Position numbers and translations under genes: made by a program. Shown piece after piece: positions 10,012 to 20,425 of a DNA stretch of 28,933 bases; position 1 is the first letter of the stretch; every line of letters starts with the position of its first letter. The notes beneath the pieces were generated by a model, which saw only the letters and a list, made by a program, of their open reading frames with translations, was not told the origin of the DNA and ran no database searches. Origin of the DNA: Hyphochytrium catenoides (lineage: Eukaryota; Sar; Hyphochytriomycetes; Hyphochytriales; Hyphochytriaceae); assembly GCA_900088475.1 (NCBI GenBank), contig FLMG01004394.1, positions 258 to 29,190 on the forward strand, in the 5' to 3' direction.

Positions 10012-12312
10012 TTAAGTGTGCACCGGCATAAACCGGTAGCCATTCCAGATCTGCGGTGTGCGCTGATTCTGCTCTCCCGCCTGCTTAGAGGGCCTACTAC
10101 TGTCGACAGGAGCATTTGTTTTGGCGTCACACCACTTTGTGCTTTCAATCACTCGACGTTGGCTGTCACTCTTCTGCGACGCACTGCCCCCGTGTATAGT
10201 CTCTTCTTCACGGCATTGACTCTCTGCTCCGCCTTGAATCGTTGCTCCGCCAACCAGCACATTGTTTAAGGTTGAACTTTCCCGGACTATCCAGTTGCCA
10301 CATTGAGGGCATCCCACTCTGCCAAGGTAATGAAGCCAATCTCTCGTCCCGCTGCTGCTACTCTTTGACACTGTTTCTTTATCATCAGTGGCCTCTTTTG
10401 TAGGGATTGCCGCTGGAACATGGATCCTACTTTGGCCTGTGGTCCCGCTGGCCGGGATCACTATCTTAGAAGGGCCAGTCTTGTTCCGCTTCTTCTTCCA
10501 GAAGTAGATTGAGCTCTGCAAGGAGAGACAAAGAAGTGACGTGTAGATTGGTCCAATCGTGTGCACGACAACGTCACCTCGGAGGTACATACAAGGTCCA
10601 ATATCTACGCCGCAGCCAGGCAACACCAGCCACCAGAAGGAGCTAACCACCCAGTTACTTAGGCGGAAGAAAAATAGGAAGTCAATATTGAGTAGCTGGA
10701 CGGACTGAACCGCAGTTCCAAGCACTAACATTGAGATGTATCCAAGAACTCCGACGTCCACTATTCCAGTGAGTCTTCTCCTGCCGAGCCATGTACTTGC
10801 CAGGCGATCCAAGGCGTGATAGATCACCTGGAGTGCGGCCTCATGGTAAACTACCATTCCCAGGGCTTGCCAAGCAGCTAGGGGCATTGTCACCGCTGAA
10901 GCAGTCAGGATTTCTGAATAGATGGCGCCCAACACTTGTCTCACCACGGCCAAACCAAAATACCAAGGATCATTGTTGGCCACAGCTACACCAATGGAAG
11001 CTGCAGCAAGTAGGTCCTGCAGGTTATCTAGACCTCCTGGACTCTTGGCGTTTGCTCTCTTTGCGCCAGAAGAGACTTCTCTTCCAGCGGAAGGTACGGC
11101 CTTCTTTGGCGCTCTGGAGTGACTGAGATTGCCCAGTAGTCCACTTGCCCTCCACCACCCTGCCTTCTTCTTGGGTGACTTGGATGTAGAAGTTGACCCG
11201 TCTCGGTAGTCTCGTTTTTGGGCCTTCAGCTTTCGGTTGCATTCGCCCCTGAGATGCGCTAGGCTGCTCTTAGTGACCTCTATGGCAGTACGGAAGTATG
11301 CTATTCTCATAGCGATGGAAAGGAGTATCCAACAAAGGCCAGACGCCCGGATGCGGTTCCAAATAACCTCCAGGCGCTGAAGTATCCACCGCAAATCGTC
11401 ACGTCTCATGTCCGTATCGCTAAAGTGAATACATGGGAAGGACCATCCTTTCAAAGGATCCGGCCTTGTGATGGCCCATATGCACACACTCTTGACTCCA
11501 GCCACCTCGAGCCTGAAGTAGTACTTCTCTCGCTGATGGCACATGGCCATAATGTCAGTAAGGTTTGTAAATACAGCCGAGCCCTTACAAGGATGAGATA
11601 TGTGGCTCACAATATACCTCTGATCAAAAAGCAGTTCGCCGTGCCTGTTACAGAGAAGGAGATCCAGTAGTTGGTTCGTGAGAAAGCTGCCGGTCTCTTC
11701 CAATGAGCTATTTTTTAGGTCTAGATGAACGGGTGCCCCTCTTCTTGCCAAGTCTTGCTCGATCTTGTTCGTTCTCGCCATCACCGCATTCAGAGCCTGG
11801 AAGCCTGCATAGATGTAATACTGGCCGCCCGGCACAGCACCGCAGTAGTCCGAGCCATCATCCTTGATGAACCCCCACGCCATAGTGACAATGGACATTT
11901 CTTTAAGAGCGGATGGAGAGATGCCTGTTGACTGCTCATTTAACACATTCGAGCTTGACTTGAGCATCTGCGTAGTCATATCCATGGACTCAAAAGAGTA
12001 GTCTAAGCTTGCAAGCGTGACAAGGAAGATTGCCAACTCAATAAAGATCCATAGTGTGCCCAGAAAGTGGAATCTGGGCATTGAGAAGACTATCTTTTGG
12101 CGCACATGGAGATGGTCTCTCTCAAACAGAAGTCTTTTCCAAGAAGGCTCCGTGTTGATGGCCATGACCATGCTGGTGGGTATCGGCTGTGCAGAATAGT
12201 CTCCCAAAGCCCCTCCTCTGTTGAGAGACGGTGCCTCATCATCCTCTTCACTTTGATAAGGTCTGCAACTTTTATCTCCAACTTTGATTGACTTTTGCTT
12301 AGCGCTGCTCAT
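10012..12312 (-). CDS. Multi-pass membrane protein of the local four-member family (766 aa)
   Basis: This is the longest family member, one exon, ATG at 12312-12310 and TAA at 10014-10012. Its N-terminal cytosolic part is longer than in the paralogs (PRFH at about 79 versus 32 and 48). Layout by residue: membrane segment about 82-102; DYSFESMDMTTQML; ectodomain to about 322 with Cys at 157, 221, 242, 258, 277 and 294 and sequons near 201 and 250; membrane segment about 323-341; Lys/Ser-rich loop 358-430; conserved core 432-500 with ANNDPWYFG; hydrophobic segments about 517-540 and 545-566; CGVDIGPC..RGD at 567-580; last helix about 581-605 ending KKKRNK; CPQC at 668-671, where the other members have CPHC; and a terminal GYRFMP motif. 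It is closest in sequence to the gene at 17020. An upstream ATG frame ends 25 bases before the start. The function is unknown; an integral membrane protein with a cytosolic tail is inferred. Confidence 0.9.
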   Translation of the reverse strand: MSSAKQKSIKVGDKSCRPYQSEEDDEAPSLNRGGALGDYSAQPIPTSMVMAINTEPSWKRLLFERDHLHVRQKIVFSMPRFHFLGTLWIFIELAIFLVTLASLDYSFESMDMTTQMLKSSSNVLNEQSTGISPSALKEMSIVTMAWGFIKDDGSDYCGAVPGGQYYIYAGFQALNAVMARTNKIEQDLARRGAPVHLDLKNSSLEETGSFLTNQLLDLLLCNRHGELLFDQRYIVSHISHPCKGSAVFTNLTDIMAMCHQREKYYFRLEVAGVKSVCIWAITRPDPLKGWSFPCIHFSDTDMRRDDLRWILQRLEVIWNRIRASGLCWILLSIAMRIAYFRTAIEVTKSSLAHLRGECNRKLKAQKRDYRDGSTSTSKSPKKKAGWWRASGLLGNLSHSRAPKKAVPSAGREVSSGAKRANAKSPGGLDNLQDLLAAASIGVAVANNDPWYFGLAVVRQVLGAIYSEILTASAVTMPLAAWQALGMVVYHEAALQVIYHALDRLASTWLGRRRLTGIVDVGVLGYISMLVLGTAVQSVQLLNIDFLFFFRLSNWVVSSFWWLVLPGCGVDIGPCMYLRGDVVVHTIGPIYTSLLCLSLQSSIYFWKKKRNKTGPSKIVIPASGTTGQSRIHVPAAIPTKEATDDKETVSKSSSSGTRDWLHYLGRVGCPQCGNWIVRESSTLNNVLVGGATIQGGAESQCREEETIHGGSASQKSDSQRRVIESTKWCDAKTNAPVDSSRPSKQAGEQNQRTPQIWNGYRFMPVHT

Positions 12313-12337
12313 CTTATCTATGTCTGAGCGCTCGCCG

Positions 12338-12532
12338 TTAAACTGAAGTGATAGGTTGACACTGCCTCCTGTCCACGCTGGCGGTGTCTAGGTTTTCGTG
12401 GAGGTCTTCCAGCAGCAGGGCGTCAAGCGGTAGGGCACTCTCATGGTCCTTAGAGGCAAAATTCCAGCCATGATGAGGTGATTGATGAGGCCCTGATAAG
12501 TAGTCTTCCCGTGAGCTCTTCCTTTTCAGCAT
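12338..12532 (-). CDS. Possible upstream ORF in the leader of the 766-aa membrane gene (64 aa)
   Basis: An ATG frame of 64 codons on the same strand ends 25 bases before the ATG of the 766-residue membrane gene, in a different frame. The product is hydrophilic, with several Ser, His and Asp residues, has no membrane segment and resembles nothing I know. If the transcript leader extends this far, the frame would be a translated upstream ORF that could lower expression of the main protein. It could equally be a chance frame. I found no equivalent ahead of the other two complete paralogs. Confidence 0.25.
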   Translation of the reverse strand: MLKRKSSREDYLSGPHQSPHHGWNFASKDHESALPLDALLLEDLHENLDTASVDRRQCQPITSV

Positions 12533-14617
12533 ATACTTGCGGCCCAGCCAAGGTATACCTATCTATCTCATTCATCCAAACCTCCGCTGGCCCTAGTACC
12601 CGTCGATGCAGCACCTATGAAGAAGGTGGCCACCACTAAAGAACGGTCGTGGTATCCACCTCCCTTCCACTCTGCAGCGGATGCCTTCTAGCGGATGCCT
12701 TCACTCTGCAGCGGATGTTCTCGACGAGCTCCTCATCCTCCCTTGAGTGCAGGAGTTCCTATGTTGAGTCAATCACTCTTCTAATCGAGGATCCGAGATC
12801 GCATCGAGCAGCTTGCGAGGATGGGGCAACAACTGGCGACAGACAGAGAAACTTATCGCCATCGGAGCAACGCTGCGCTATAGTTTGTTTGTCCGCGCTA
12901 TTGTACTTTCTAGTGCTTTGTTCCTGTCTCTTGAGATTCAGTGCGGGCGGTGGTAACAGGACAACAGACATGTAACGGCGAGCGGCACAGGGTGGATGGG
13001 CACTCGGGCATCAGACCGGATTGGAAAGCCTTAACACATTGTGAATTCCTGTCGAGGGCTGGGTGGGTTTACAGTGTAGATAACCTGAGCTCTAAAGGAA
13101 GATGAGGATTGGACTGAGTGCTCGGTTTATGAAAACAATTGGTTGATCATCATCACAAGGGCGGCATTGCTGTTGTTGGCAGCGTCTCAGGCCTCCTGCT
13201 GGTCCTGGCTCCTGCTGTCGGGGAGATGGCGGCAGGAACGAGGGCTGGCTTGTCATCTTGGTCTCCAGGCGTCAGTAGCCAGTTGCCAAATCTCAGCATA
13301 ATGCTGCTATTCTTCCATCCAGATAGCGACCAGGTAGTAGTATCGACAGCGTCAAAACCGATAGCAGGAAGCGAAGAACCTGCCTGCTGCTGTTAATTAT
13401 AGCTTGAGAGGACAGCAGCAAGCACTAACAGCCTGCTGGTGTGCGCAGCTACTGTAGATGCTGCGATGCCAAGAAGATAATCGTCGGTCACCTGTGCTTC
13501 GAGGCCCAACTGTGTCAACCCTTACTACCCTATTTGTATATGATCTCTTACGGTCGCTATAGTCCACCGGAGCTTGCTCTTCTTCATCACTACCACCACA
13601 CCCGGAGAGTGTGCGAGAGTAGTGTGCGCTGTTAAGAGCCCTTTCCTTCTAGAGTCTCCATAGCAAGCAATATTCCTCTTCTTTATCTCTTGTTCCCACG
13701 CTCTTCTTGGCCTATTTCTTGGAATTTTGTCCTTGCTTCCATGACCTTTTTCTCTTTCTTCCGCCTCTTTACTTCATCCCCTTTCTTCTACTAGCCATCA
13801 GTTTATTGGCGTTTCTCTTGTCCTCTGAGACGATAGATCTCTTGGTGACCATTCAAGGGTTCTATATCACTTCTGTTCTACTCTTACGTAGAGTGTTTTT
13901 CTATCTCCTTTCTCTCTGCATCATATCAACCTCATCGCTTTTCATGCTTAGGATTTATAGTACGTAAGGTTCAGTAGTCTATCAAGCTCTTCTCTTTGAG
14001 CTCATAATCTTCATTCATCTCATTCTGCTGTTTGCACTACGATCGAGAAGGCCTCTCAAATGCTTTGCCATCTCATCATGCGACAGCGGTTGATGTGCCA
14101 ACAAGGAATCTGCCAAATTTCAATTGCCTTGGCTTTGTACGCCCGTCATCAGTTGAAGTCGCTAGCACGCGAGAGCAGGAGAGTCTAAGGCACACAAACA
14201 CAGCATGGGAGGCTGCTACCAACGCAGACTACCAGCAAGTCCATTGACCCCAATCTAACACCATCCATCGTTAACCAATTGGATTATTCTGATCTCACTC
14301 GGGAGAACTGGACTGACAGCCAAGTATTATCCGGGGATAGATTGTCTGCTGGACGGCCGTTGGCTAAATGTAGGAAAAAGTTTCACTCATCTAGCACTCA
14401 CTTCTCATAAAGGCAAGCAAAAGGTTGACCTTATGCAATAGGCGCAGAATGGATTGGCTGAATAAGAAAGAGCAGGGTTGAGGCTAAGAAGTATGGGCGC
14501 AACTCTCTCGCTGCTACCATTATATATGGACACTGCGTGGCGTTTGAAGCGAATGGACTCAAAACTGGAGTGCGCCGGTAACAATAGCATCTGGAGGAGG
14601 AACTTATAGCGTAGCGG
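12533..14617. other. Intergenic region with pyrimidine-rich stretch
   Basis: I see no supportable gene. A short tandem repeat lies at 12668-12717. From about 13640 to 14030 the plus strand is strongly pyrimidine-rich, which creates artificial Leu/Phe/Ser-rich frames. A hydrophilic 71-codon frame at 14032-14247 has no recognisable domain. Confidence 0.45.
12668..12717. repeat. Short direct repeat, 34-bp period
   Basis: The 16-base string CACTCTGCAGCGGATG occurs at 12668-12683 and again, identically, at 12702-12717. AGCGGATGCCTT also occurs between them. Confidence 0.7.
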
Positions 14618-15020
14618 TTATTACTAGGGTGTGTCGGCTGGGTCAAGCGAAGGGAGGCTCTTGGCCCAGGCGCATTATTTTAAGTTATAGCCGTGTCCTA
14701 ACTCACTCACTAACGAAAAACAACTAAGCGTTAAGTACGCACTCCTTACCACCTCACCTACATAAATAAATACCTACTATCATCTACCTCTAGCATTGGT
14801 CCAAGAAAGCCGCATCGATGGCCGCTCGGTTGACTGTTCTGCGGCAGTGCATAGCTCTAGTCACCGTTGCTTCTTCTATCCGTTGCCGCTGTGTCTAGAT
14901 TTGAGCAGGCGGCAGAGGCTGAGGCTGACCGAGGAAATCTGAAAGTGACGTAGGAGGTCAGCCCCATCCTACACCCGCGCCAGGAAAACCTAATATCTCT
15001 CCCTGAATATTCCACCGTCC
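14618..15020 (+). repeat. Dispersed repeat family, copy 1
   Basis: This is the first of three diverged copies of the same element. It begins TTACTAGGG..GTCGGCTGGGTCAAGCG and shares ordered blocks with the others: GGCTCTTGGCCC, CGTGTCCTAACTC, CGGTTGACTGTTC, CCGTTGCCGCTGTGTCTA, GCAGGCGGCAGAGGCTGA and GAGGTCAGCCCCATC. There is no coding frame of note. It is flanked by unrelated sequence rather than the 12-mer arrays that adjoin copy 2. Confidence 0.75.
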
Positions 15021-17019
15021 CTAACAATCACCAACTATAGAAATGATCTCAAACATACCTACACCCCTGCTTCTCTAGTTGCATCCGCTTGTCGACCAAC
15101 AGTAGAGGAAGGAAGCAATGGAGGTTGATATATCAAAGAAACCATTGAACGACAAGGGGGCGCAACCAAAACCATCTTGACATACAAGAGGATGTACAAA
15201 AACCTTCGGACAGATCTGTGTGACCACCTGGGACCTGTGGCCACTCGCCCATTTGACGCAGTACTTGGCCTACGGCGGAGAGTCTTGCTTAATGCTTCTC
15301 TAGTCTGATTATATTCCTTGAAGCTTGTAGCTCTAAGATCAAGAGATATCCCCTGGTGGCACCGACACAGCTCGCCGCTGCGCCAATGAATCGCACCTTC
15401 TCATCTTCTATTCGTGCGATGTCCGTTTCCTTATGCTGTGAGTCACACTCTGATACACATAGGATACGAACCGAGGAGAGAAGATGGCGACAGCATAATA
15501 GATCCTCTCTCTTCTCTTTCCCGTCTTTCCCTACGATAGTATCGCATCATGGCTTTTCGAGATCTTTATTTCTTCATCACTCTGTTTCCATGAAGCTACC
15601 ATCTTATACTATTGTCCCGCTACTCCTCCCCATCCTCCTCCGCTTCCCTCTCGTGTCATCGTCTTCTCTGATCATCGCTCTCGCCGTCCTACTATTATGG
15701 ATAGTAGTGAGTCCTCTTCTTCTTTCATCTGCTCTGCTACTTCCCACTTCTGTGTCCACTCGACCCTTTAGCCCTTCTGCCTTTCTCCTCCTCTAGAAGC
15801 TTTATTTTCCTCCGCCGTCTACAAGTGGTCCTTTGCTCTTCCTGCGTCCACTTTCCTTGCTCGTCTTAGGCTAGCTGATGACGTCTTGTTGTCTAGTAGT
15901 ACCGGTCTCCGTTCTTCTCTTCTTCAATCTTTGGTTTTCTTCAGGTCAAGTGGTCGTGGTGGGGGATAGCTGCTGCTTTTGTTGCGAGCTTGATGGTGAT
16001 GAGCTTTTGACAGCTCTGAAGTTCTTAGTGGTCATCAATGAGAGTGATGGTAGGAGGAGCTGCCGCCTTTAGCTATAAAAAGAGAGACAGAGCCCCTCTT
16101 GCGTTTTCGCTTGTTATTAACAGCGGTCAGTCACTCCAACAGTGCGGCGGGTGGCCGTTACTGGCATGACAGGCTGGCCGTTACTAGAGTGCTATTTTGG
16201 TGGCTCAGCTCCCAACCTCAGCCCATCATCAGCAGGATCCACCCCTTCCCTTCCCTTCTGCATAGCCTCATAGTTATGCCCAGCCGCTTTCCTTCTACAC
16301 AGAGAGAGGGACGGCCCTGCGACTAGCTCCTAGTAGTGGCCTGTCGTGCTGATACGCTTTCCTCCTTCTTTCATTACAGATTCCCTTCCCTGCTATATTG
16401 TAAATTCTTGTCGTGCAACCTTCGGATCTCTTCGGTACTGGCCCGATGCTGTCTACCACTCGTGGCGAGATATGCCTCTGCTAAGCTGCCCATTTGTCCC
16501 TTAAGCTCAGCTGCAAGTGTCCTCAAGTGGACGGCTCTATGTGCAGGGCTCTATGCGCACGGCGTGCGTGAGGATGCCTTCTCCCGACCTGGTCGGGCAT
16601 GTCATCGGATGCGAAGGAGATAAATGAAATGACCTATGCCGACTAGCTAGACCCAATCGGCCTTTTCTTCGATGGCACTGAGCCGTGATTCTAGCGCCGC
16701 TTCTCTGTCCTTTGTACGGAACGTTGCCGCACTCCTTCGTCAAGGTCATCCTCTTCTTGTTTACACTACAGCGTCTTTATAGGTGGCGTAAAGCAAGATT
16801 CACTGACGTATGTCGGCATGACACAAACTGCATAAAAGCGACTGCGAAGTCAAGGACCACGAGACGGTGGACAACCTTCCCTTACCGTCTTAAACGCGCG
16901 GTTCAGGCTAGGCAATGGCTCTCCCAAAGAGAGGCGATCAACCGTTGGGTCCCTCCTCAGCTTAGACGAAGCTTCTCAGTGACAAGAAGGAGTTTGCCAA
17001 AGTTAATTCATGGTCTAGA
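15021..17019. other. Intergenic region upstream of the 705-aa membrane gene
   Basis: I see no supportable gene. The span 15480-15860 is pyrimidine-rich on the plus strand and gives a spurious 146-codon frame. A frame at 16685-17137 overlaps the start of the membrane gene in another frame and has no independent support. TGACGTA (16804-16810) and CATAAAAG (16831-16838) lie about 180-215 bases before the ATG at 17020 and could belong to its promoter, but this is weak. Confidence 0.45.
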
Positions 17020-19137
17020 ATGGGAGACATGTCAGGCCAGGAAGCAAAGAAGAGTTCGCAAGCGCATGGGTTCATTTCCCATCGCCTCTCATCCTGCTGG
17101 AAAAATGTTATTCTCCACCGCAGGGACGTCCATATAACGCCTGGCCAATTGTCGCTACCGCGGTTCCACCTTTTCGGTGCTTTATGGATTGGACTGGAGC
17201 TCCTTATCTTCATTATTACACTGACGCAGATGGACTACTCCTTTGAATCGATGGATATGACCACGCAGATGCTGAAGTCACGCTCAGACCAACAAGCACT
17301 TCTTCAAAATCAAGAGCAAGAGCTCCGAGAAAGTGGAAAAAAGCTGGAAGACATGTCATTTGTCACGATGGCGTGGGGCTCGGTTCGAGACCCATCAGAC
17401 TATTGCGGAGCCATACCAGGTTCTCAGTACTACATATACGCAGGATCACAGGCACTTCGGGCTGTCCTGGCCTCCTCTAGCAGTGATCATGACCACCGCA
17501 GCCTGAGCGAGAGCATAGTTTGGCCAATTACTCGGCAAGCAAATCGAAGACAACCTAGCGCTGAGACTAAGGGTGCAAATAGCATTACTTCTTCACCAGC
17601 TTACGTAGATGGAGAGGAAGAGGCTTTCACGAGCAAGCTTCTAGATTTGCTTCTCTGCCTGCGAATGGATGAACCACTTTTCGACCAGAGGTATATTGTC
17701 AGCAATAGCATTCATCCTTGCAAGGGGCCCGGAGTCTTTCTAAACCTTACCGCTGTTTTGGGGCTCTGCAAGAGCAAAAAGGACTTTCACGTGAGACTGG
17801 AAGTTGCAGGCGTCAGAAGTCTATGCATCTTCGGCATATCAAAGACGGATCCATTGAGCAGCTGGTCAGTTCCGTGTATAAGGTTCGGGACAAAAGATAT
17901 GGAAAGTCCCGATCTTTTGTGGATTCTCCCTGAGCTTGAAGGATTGTGGAACCGGATAAAACTTTCTGCTTGGTCTTGGATTCTTCTCTCCATTTTGATG
18001 AGAACGGTGTACTGTTGGACAGCAGTACAGGTCACGCGGAAAAGCTTGACTCATCTGAGAACCGAATGCCAAGCTTATTGTGTACGTCCATCCAAGAGTA
18101 ACTCATTTCAACTGGCTAAAACAGCAGAAGAGTCAGTGCTGTCATCTGTAGGGGAGTCAGAATTCGAAGAATCGAGACAAGCAGACCCGTGTGCTATATT
18201 TGGCATCTCGAGTGTCGATCTACGAAGGTTTTTAACAGCTGCTTCGCTCGGTGTGGCTTGCGCAAACAACGACGCTTGGTATCTGGGACTAGCGGTGCTT
18301 AGACAGATCCTCGGCGCAATATACGGCGAAATATTGACAGGCTCGGCGGTGACAACACCATTGGCCGCTTGGCAAGCCCTTGGCATGGTCGCATATCATG
18401 AAGCAGTCATCAAGCTTGTGCAGTATGGACTAACTACTTACAGAATCACCGGCAGGAATAGAGCACCATTATCTGCAATTACCGATGTGGGCATCTTAGG
18501 TTACATGTCGATGTTACTATTGGCAACGACAGTGCAGCTGATCCAGCTATTTGATATTGACCTCTTCTACTTCTTCCGCTTGGTCAACGCCATCATCGCG
18601 GTCAGTTGGTGGCTCATCTTTCCTGCTTGCGATGTTGATGGGCCTTGTCTCTATATGCGAGGAGACATCATGATACACACACTTGCAGCTGTGTATACCT
18701 CCATCTTCGTGATAGCTTTATTCGCCGCAAAGAGGGCTTGGAGGGGCCGATTGTGGAGCCATGCATTTCACCCCGACGTGATCTTTTCCTGGCACCACTA
18801 CTTGGGAATTATTGGATGTCCACACTGCGGCTGCGCGCTGCTCCGGGCGAGCGCGGTACTAGAGAATTCTGCTATAAAGAAGAAGGAAGAAATTTTCCTC
18901 TCTTGCAAGGACCAAGTCTATCTCGGGTCTGCAGCGGATAGTGAAGTCAAAACCACTTCTGCAGGAATAAAAGGACGTCCATTACGGAAGGAGATAGGTA
19001 TCTATGAAGAGGAAACAAGCATAAAGACGTCGAAAGTAGTAGCGCACCGCCTGCCTCCTCTTCCACGACGAGAGGTCAGGAGGTATAGCTTCCTGCCAAT
19101 GAAGGAGATAGAGACATTCTTCGGCTACCCCGGCTAA
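17020..19137 (+). CDS. Multi-pass membrane protein of the local four-member family (705 aa)
   Basis: One uninterrupted frame from the ATG at 17020 (a second in-frame ATG follows three codons later) to TAA at 19135-19137. Layout by residue: PRFH at 47-50; membrane segment about 52-70; MDYSFESMDMTTQML at 71-85; ectodomain to about 312 with Cys at 129, 213, 234, 250, 269 and 286 and a sequon at 242; membrane segment about 315-332; loop 350-402, shorter and more acidic than in its relatives; conserved core 404-470 with ANNDAWYLG and YGEILT; hydrophobic segments about 488-510 and 517-536; CDVDGPC..RGD at 537-549, where the first Cys-Gly of the relatives reads Cys-Asp; last helix about 550-570; GCPHCGC at 599-605; terminal RRYSFLP motif. 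It is closest to the minus-strand 766-residue paralog, and the two are divergently oriented 4.7 kb apart. The function is unknown. Confidence 0.9.
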   Translation: MGDMSGQEAKKSSQAHGFISHRLSSCWKNVILHRRDVHITPGQLSLPRFHLFGALWIGLELLIFIITLTQMDYSFESMDMTTQMLKSRSDQQALLQNQEQELRESGKKLEDMSFVTMAWGSVRDPSDYCGAIPGSQYYIYAGSQALRAVLASSSSDHDHRSLSESIVWPITRQANRRQPSAETKGANSITSSPAYVDGEEEAFTSKLLDLLLCLRMDEPLFDQRYIVSNSIHPCKGPGVFLNLTAVLGLCKSKKDFHVRLEVAGVRSLCIFGISKTDPLSSWSVPCIRFGTKDMESPDLLWILPELEGLWNRIKLSAWSWILLSILMRTVYCWTAVQVTRKSLTHLRTECQAYCVRPSKSNSFQLAKTAEESVLSSVGESEFEESRQADPCAIFGISSVDLRRFLTAASLGVACANNDAWYLGLAVLRQILGAIYGEILTGSAVTTPLAAWQALGMVAYHEAVIKLVQYGLTTYRITGRNRAPLSAITDVGILGYMSMLLLATTVQLIQLFDIDLFYFFRLVNAIIAVSWWLIFPACDVDGPCLYMRGDIMIHTLAAVYTSIFVIALFAAKRAWRGRLWSHAFHPDVIFSWHHYLGIIGCPHCGCALLRASAVLENSAIKKKEEIFLSCKDQVYLGSAADSEVKTTSAGIKGRPLRKEIGIYEEETSIKTSKVVAHRLPPLPRREVRRYSFLPMKEIETFFGYPG

Positions 19138-19980
19138 ATATTAAGAATTCGTTCACTGACTGTACGATGAGTCCTCCTTGCATCTGTGACGACGTCTCCT
19201 GGGCAGCTACTTCATACTTCCTAGGTCAAGCTGAGTTGCAATCGGCATTGTCTGCGTTGTCCTTCTTGCTCTCTTGCAGTGGTGTACCTCCAATTAGGGC
19301 AGGTTAGCTTGGCGCTAAGGAAGGAACTTCTAGGCTGGCACAGATAGACTGCTTTTGGATGTTAAGTTAGGGTTGCCTCTCCATGATTACATGCATACCC
19401 TAGCACTAAGAGATTTTCTCCAATAAGCCACTTCCTCCAATTGCTGTCCTTATGCCCACGCTGCAAAGTACGAGAGGCCCCTCATTGGTGGTTGTGGTTG
19501 ACGCGTGTAGTTTAAGGTTTGGGCGTATGTTCTTCGAACGCCAAGTACGGTGCTTGCATTCTCAGTATCAAGGAGGAAGCCTTTCAAGAATAAATGCCCA
19601 GAAGAGAAACCCAGACATCCAGGCAGAGTCTCCGTCGGCCTTTACTGGATATGATCCGAGTATTCGCAGGACCTATATCTATGTATAAATTTATTCGGCC
19701 CGCCGGGTTACCTGACTCTCCCGTCAATTTGCTGTCCGCCAGTTCAGAATGAAACGACCTTGCAACTGAACCCTATATCCTACTCTCAGCTTCTCTTGGC
19801 GTTCGGAAGGAATTATCCTGCTGTCTGGACCGCAGACGTTCCTATCAATCTCGCTTTTTCTACACATAAATAATCATCTTGCAACAGTTTCTTTCTTGTG
19901 AACCGCCGCGCCCCGCTGTTCTGAAAAGAGCACAGGGATGTATAAGCCTCAGGCTTGGGGATCAAACTTTCACGCTTGCC
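19138..19980. other. Intergenic region, no gene seen
   Basis: No supportable coding frame. A 78-codon frame at 19452-19688 has no recognisable features. The last 40-60 bases before 19981 resemble the sequence flanking repeat copy 3 (TCAAAC followed by a G/C-rich stretch), so the repeat boundary may lie a little to the left of where I placed it. Confidence 0.45.
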
Positions 19981-20410
19981 ATACTAGCCTGGGAGCTTTT
20001 CTTGCCGGCTGGCTGGATCAAGCGGAAAAAGGCTATTGGCCCAGGCGCATAATTAATAACACTCGTGTCCTAGCCCATTCAGTAAAGAAGAACTAGGGCG
20101 TTCGGTAAAGAACATACTCCTTTCGAGCACGGGTAACGGGCACTCTCACCTGTCTACCGGGTTATATAGTTAAGCACCTCTGGTCCAGCTTGAGGAGAAA
20201 TCAGGGAAAGGATGGGCAGGCTCCGTGTTGACTCTTCTTCAGTACTGCATAGGTGTAATTAGCTGTGCCTCCGTATCCGTGGCTTCTGTGTTCTCCGTTC
20301 TGAGCCGGCGGCAGAGGCTGAGACTGACTGAAGCAATTCTGAGAGTGGGCGAGGTCAGCTCCATTCTCTTACCGTGCGAGGGGAAAATAATTATGCCCCC
20401 CGATCTACCG
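19981..20410 (+). repeat. Dispersed repeat family, copy 2
   Basis: It shares the ordered blocks of copy 1, including ACTAGCCTGGGAGCTTTTC (also in copy 3), GGCTGGATCAAGCGG, TATTGGCCCAGGCGCATAA, CTCGTGTCCTAGC, CGGCGGCAGAGGCTGA and GAGGTCAGCTCCATT. It lies in inverted orientation to copy 3 at 22821-23226, and the 12-bp tandem repeats begin about 16 bases after its end. Confidence 0.75.
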
Positions 20411-20425
20411 TGCTAATGCCAATAT

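Noticed and set aside
13707-13967. Apparent hydrophobic 86-aa protein
   Set aside because: The hydrophobicity is a direct result of pyrimidine-rich DNA, where codons of T and C give Leu, Phe and Ser; there is no other support.
14618-15020. tRNA gene or confident tRNA-derived SINE head in the dispersed repeat
   Set aside because: Only a box B-like word is convincing; box A is poor and no cloverleaf can be drawn.
15356-15796. 146-codon frame with signal-peptide-like stretches
   Set aside because: Same pyrimidine composition artefact; no conserved motif and no reliable start.
16685-17137. 150-codon Arg-rich frame upstream of the 705-aa gene
   Set aside because: It overlaps the well-supported membrane gene in another frame and has no similarity to the paralogs.
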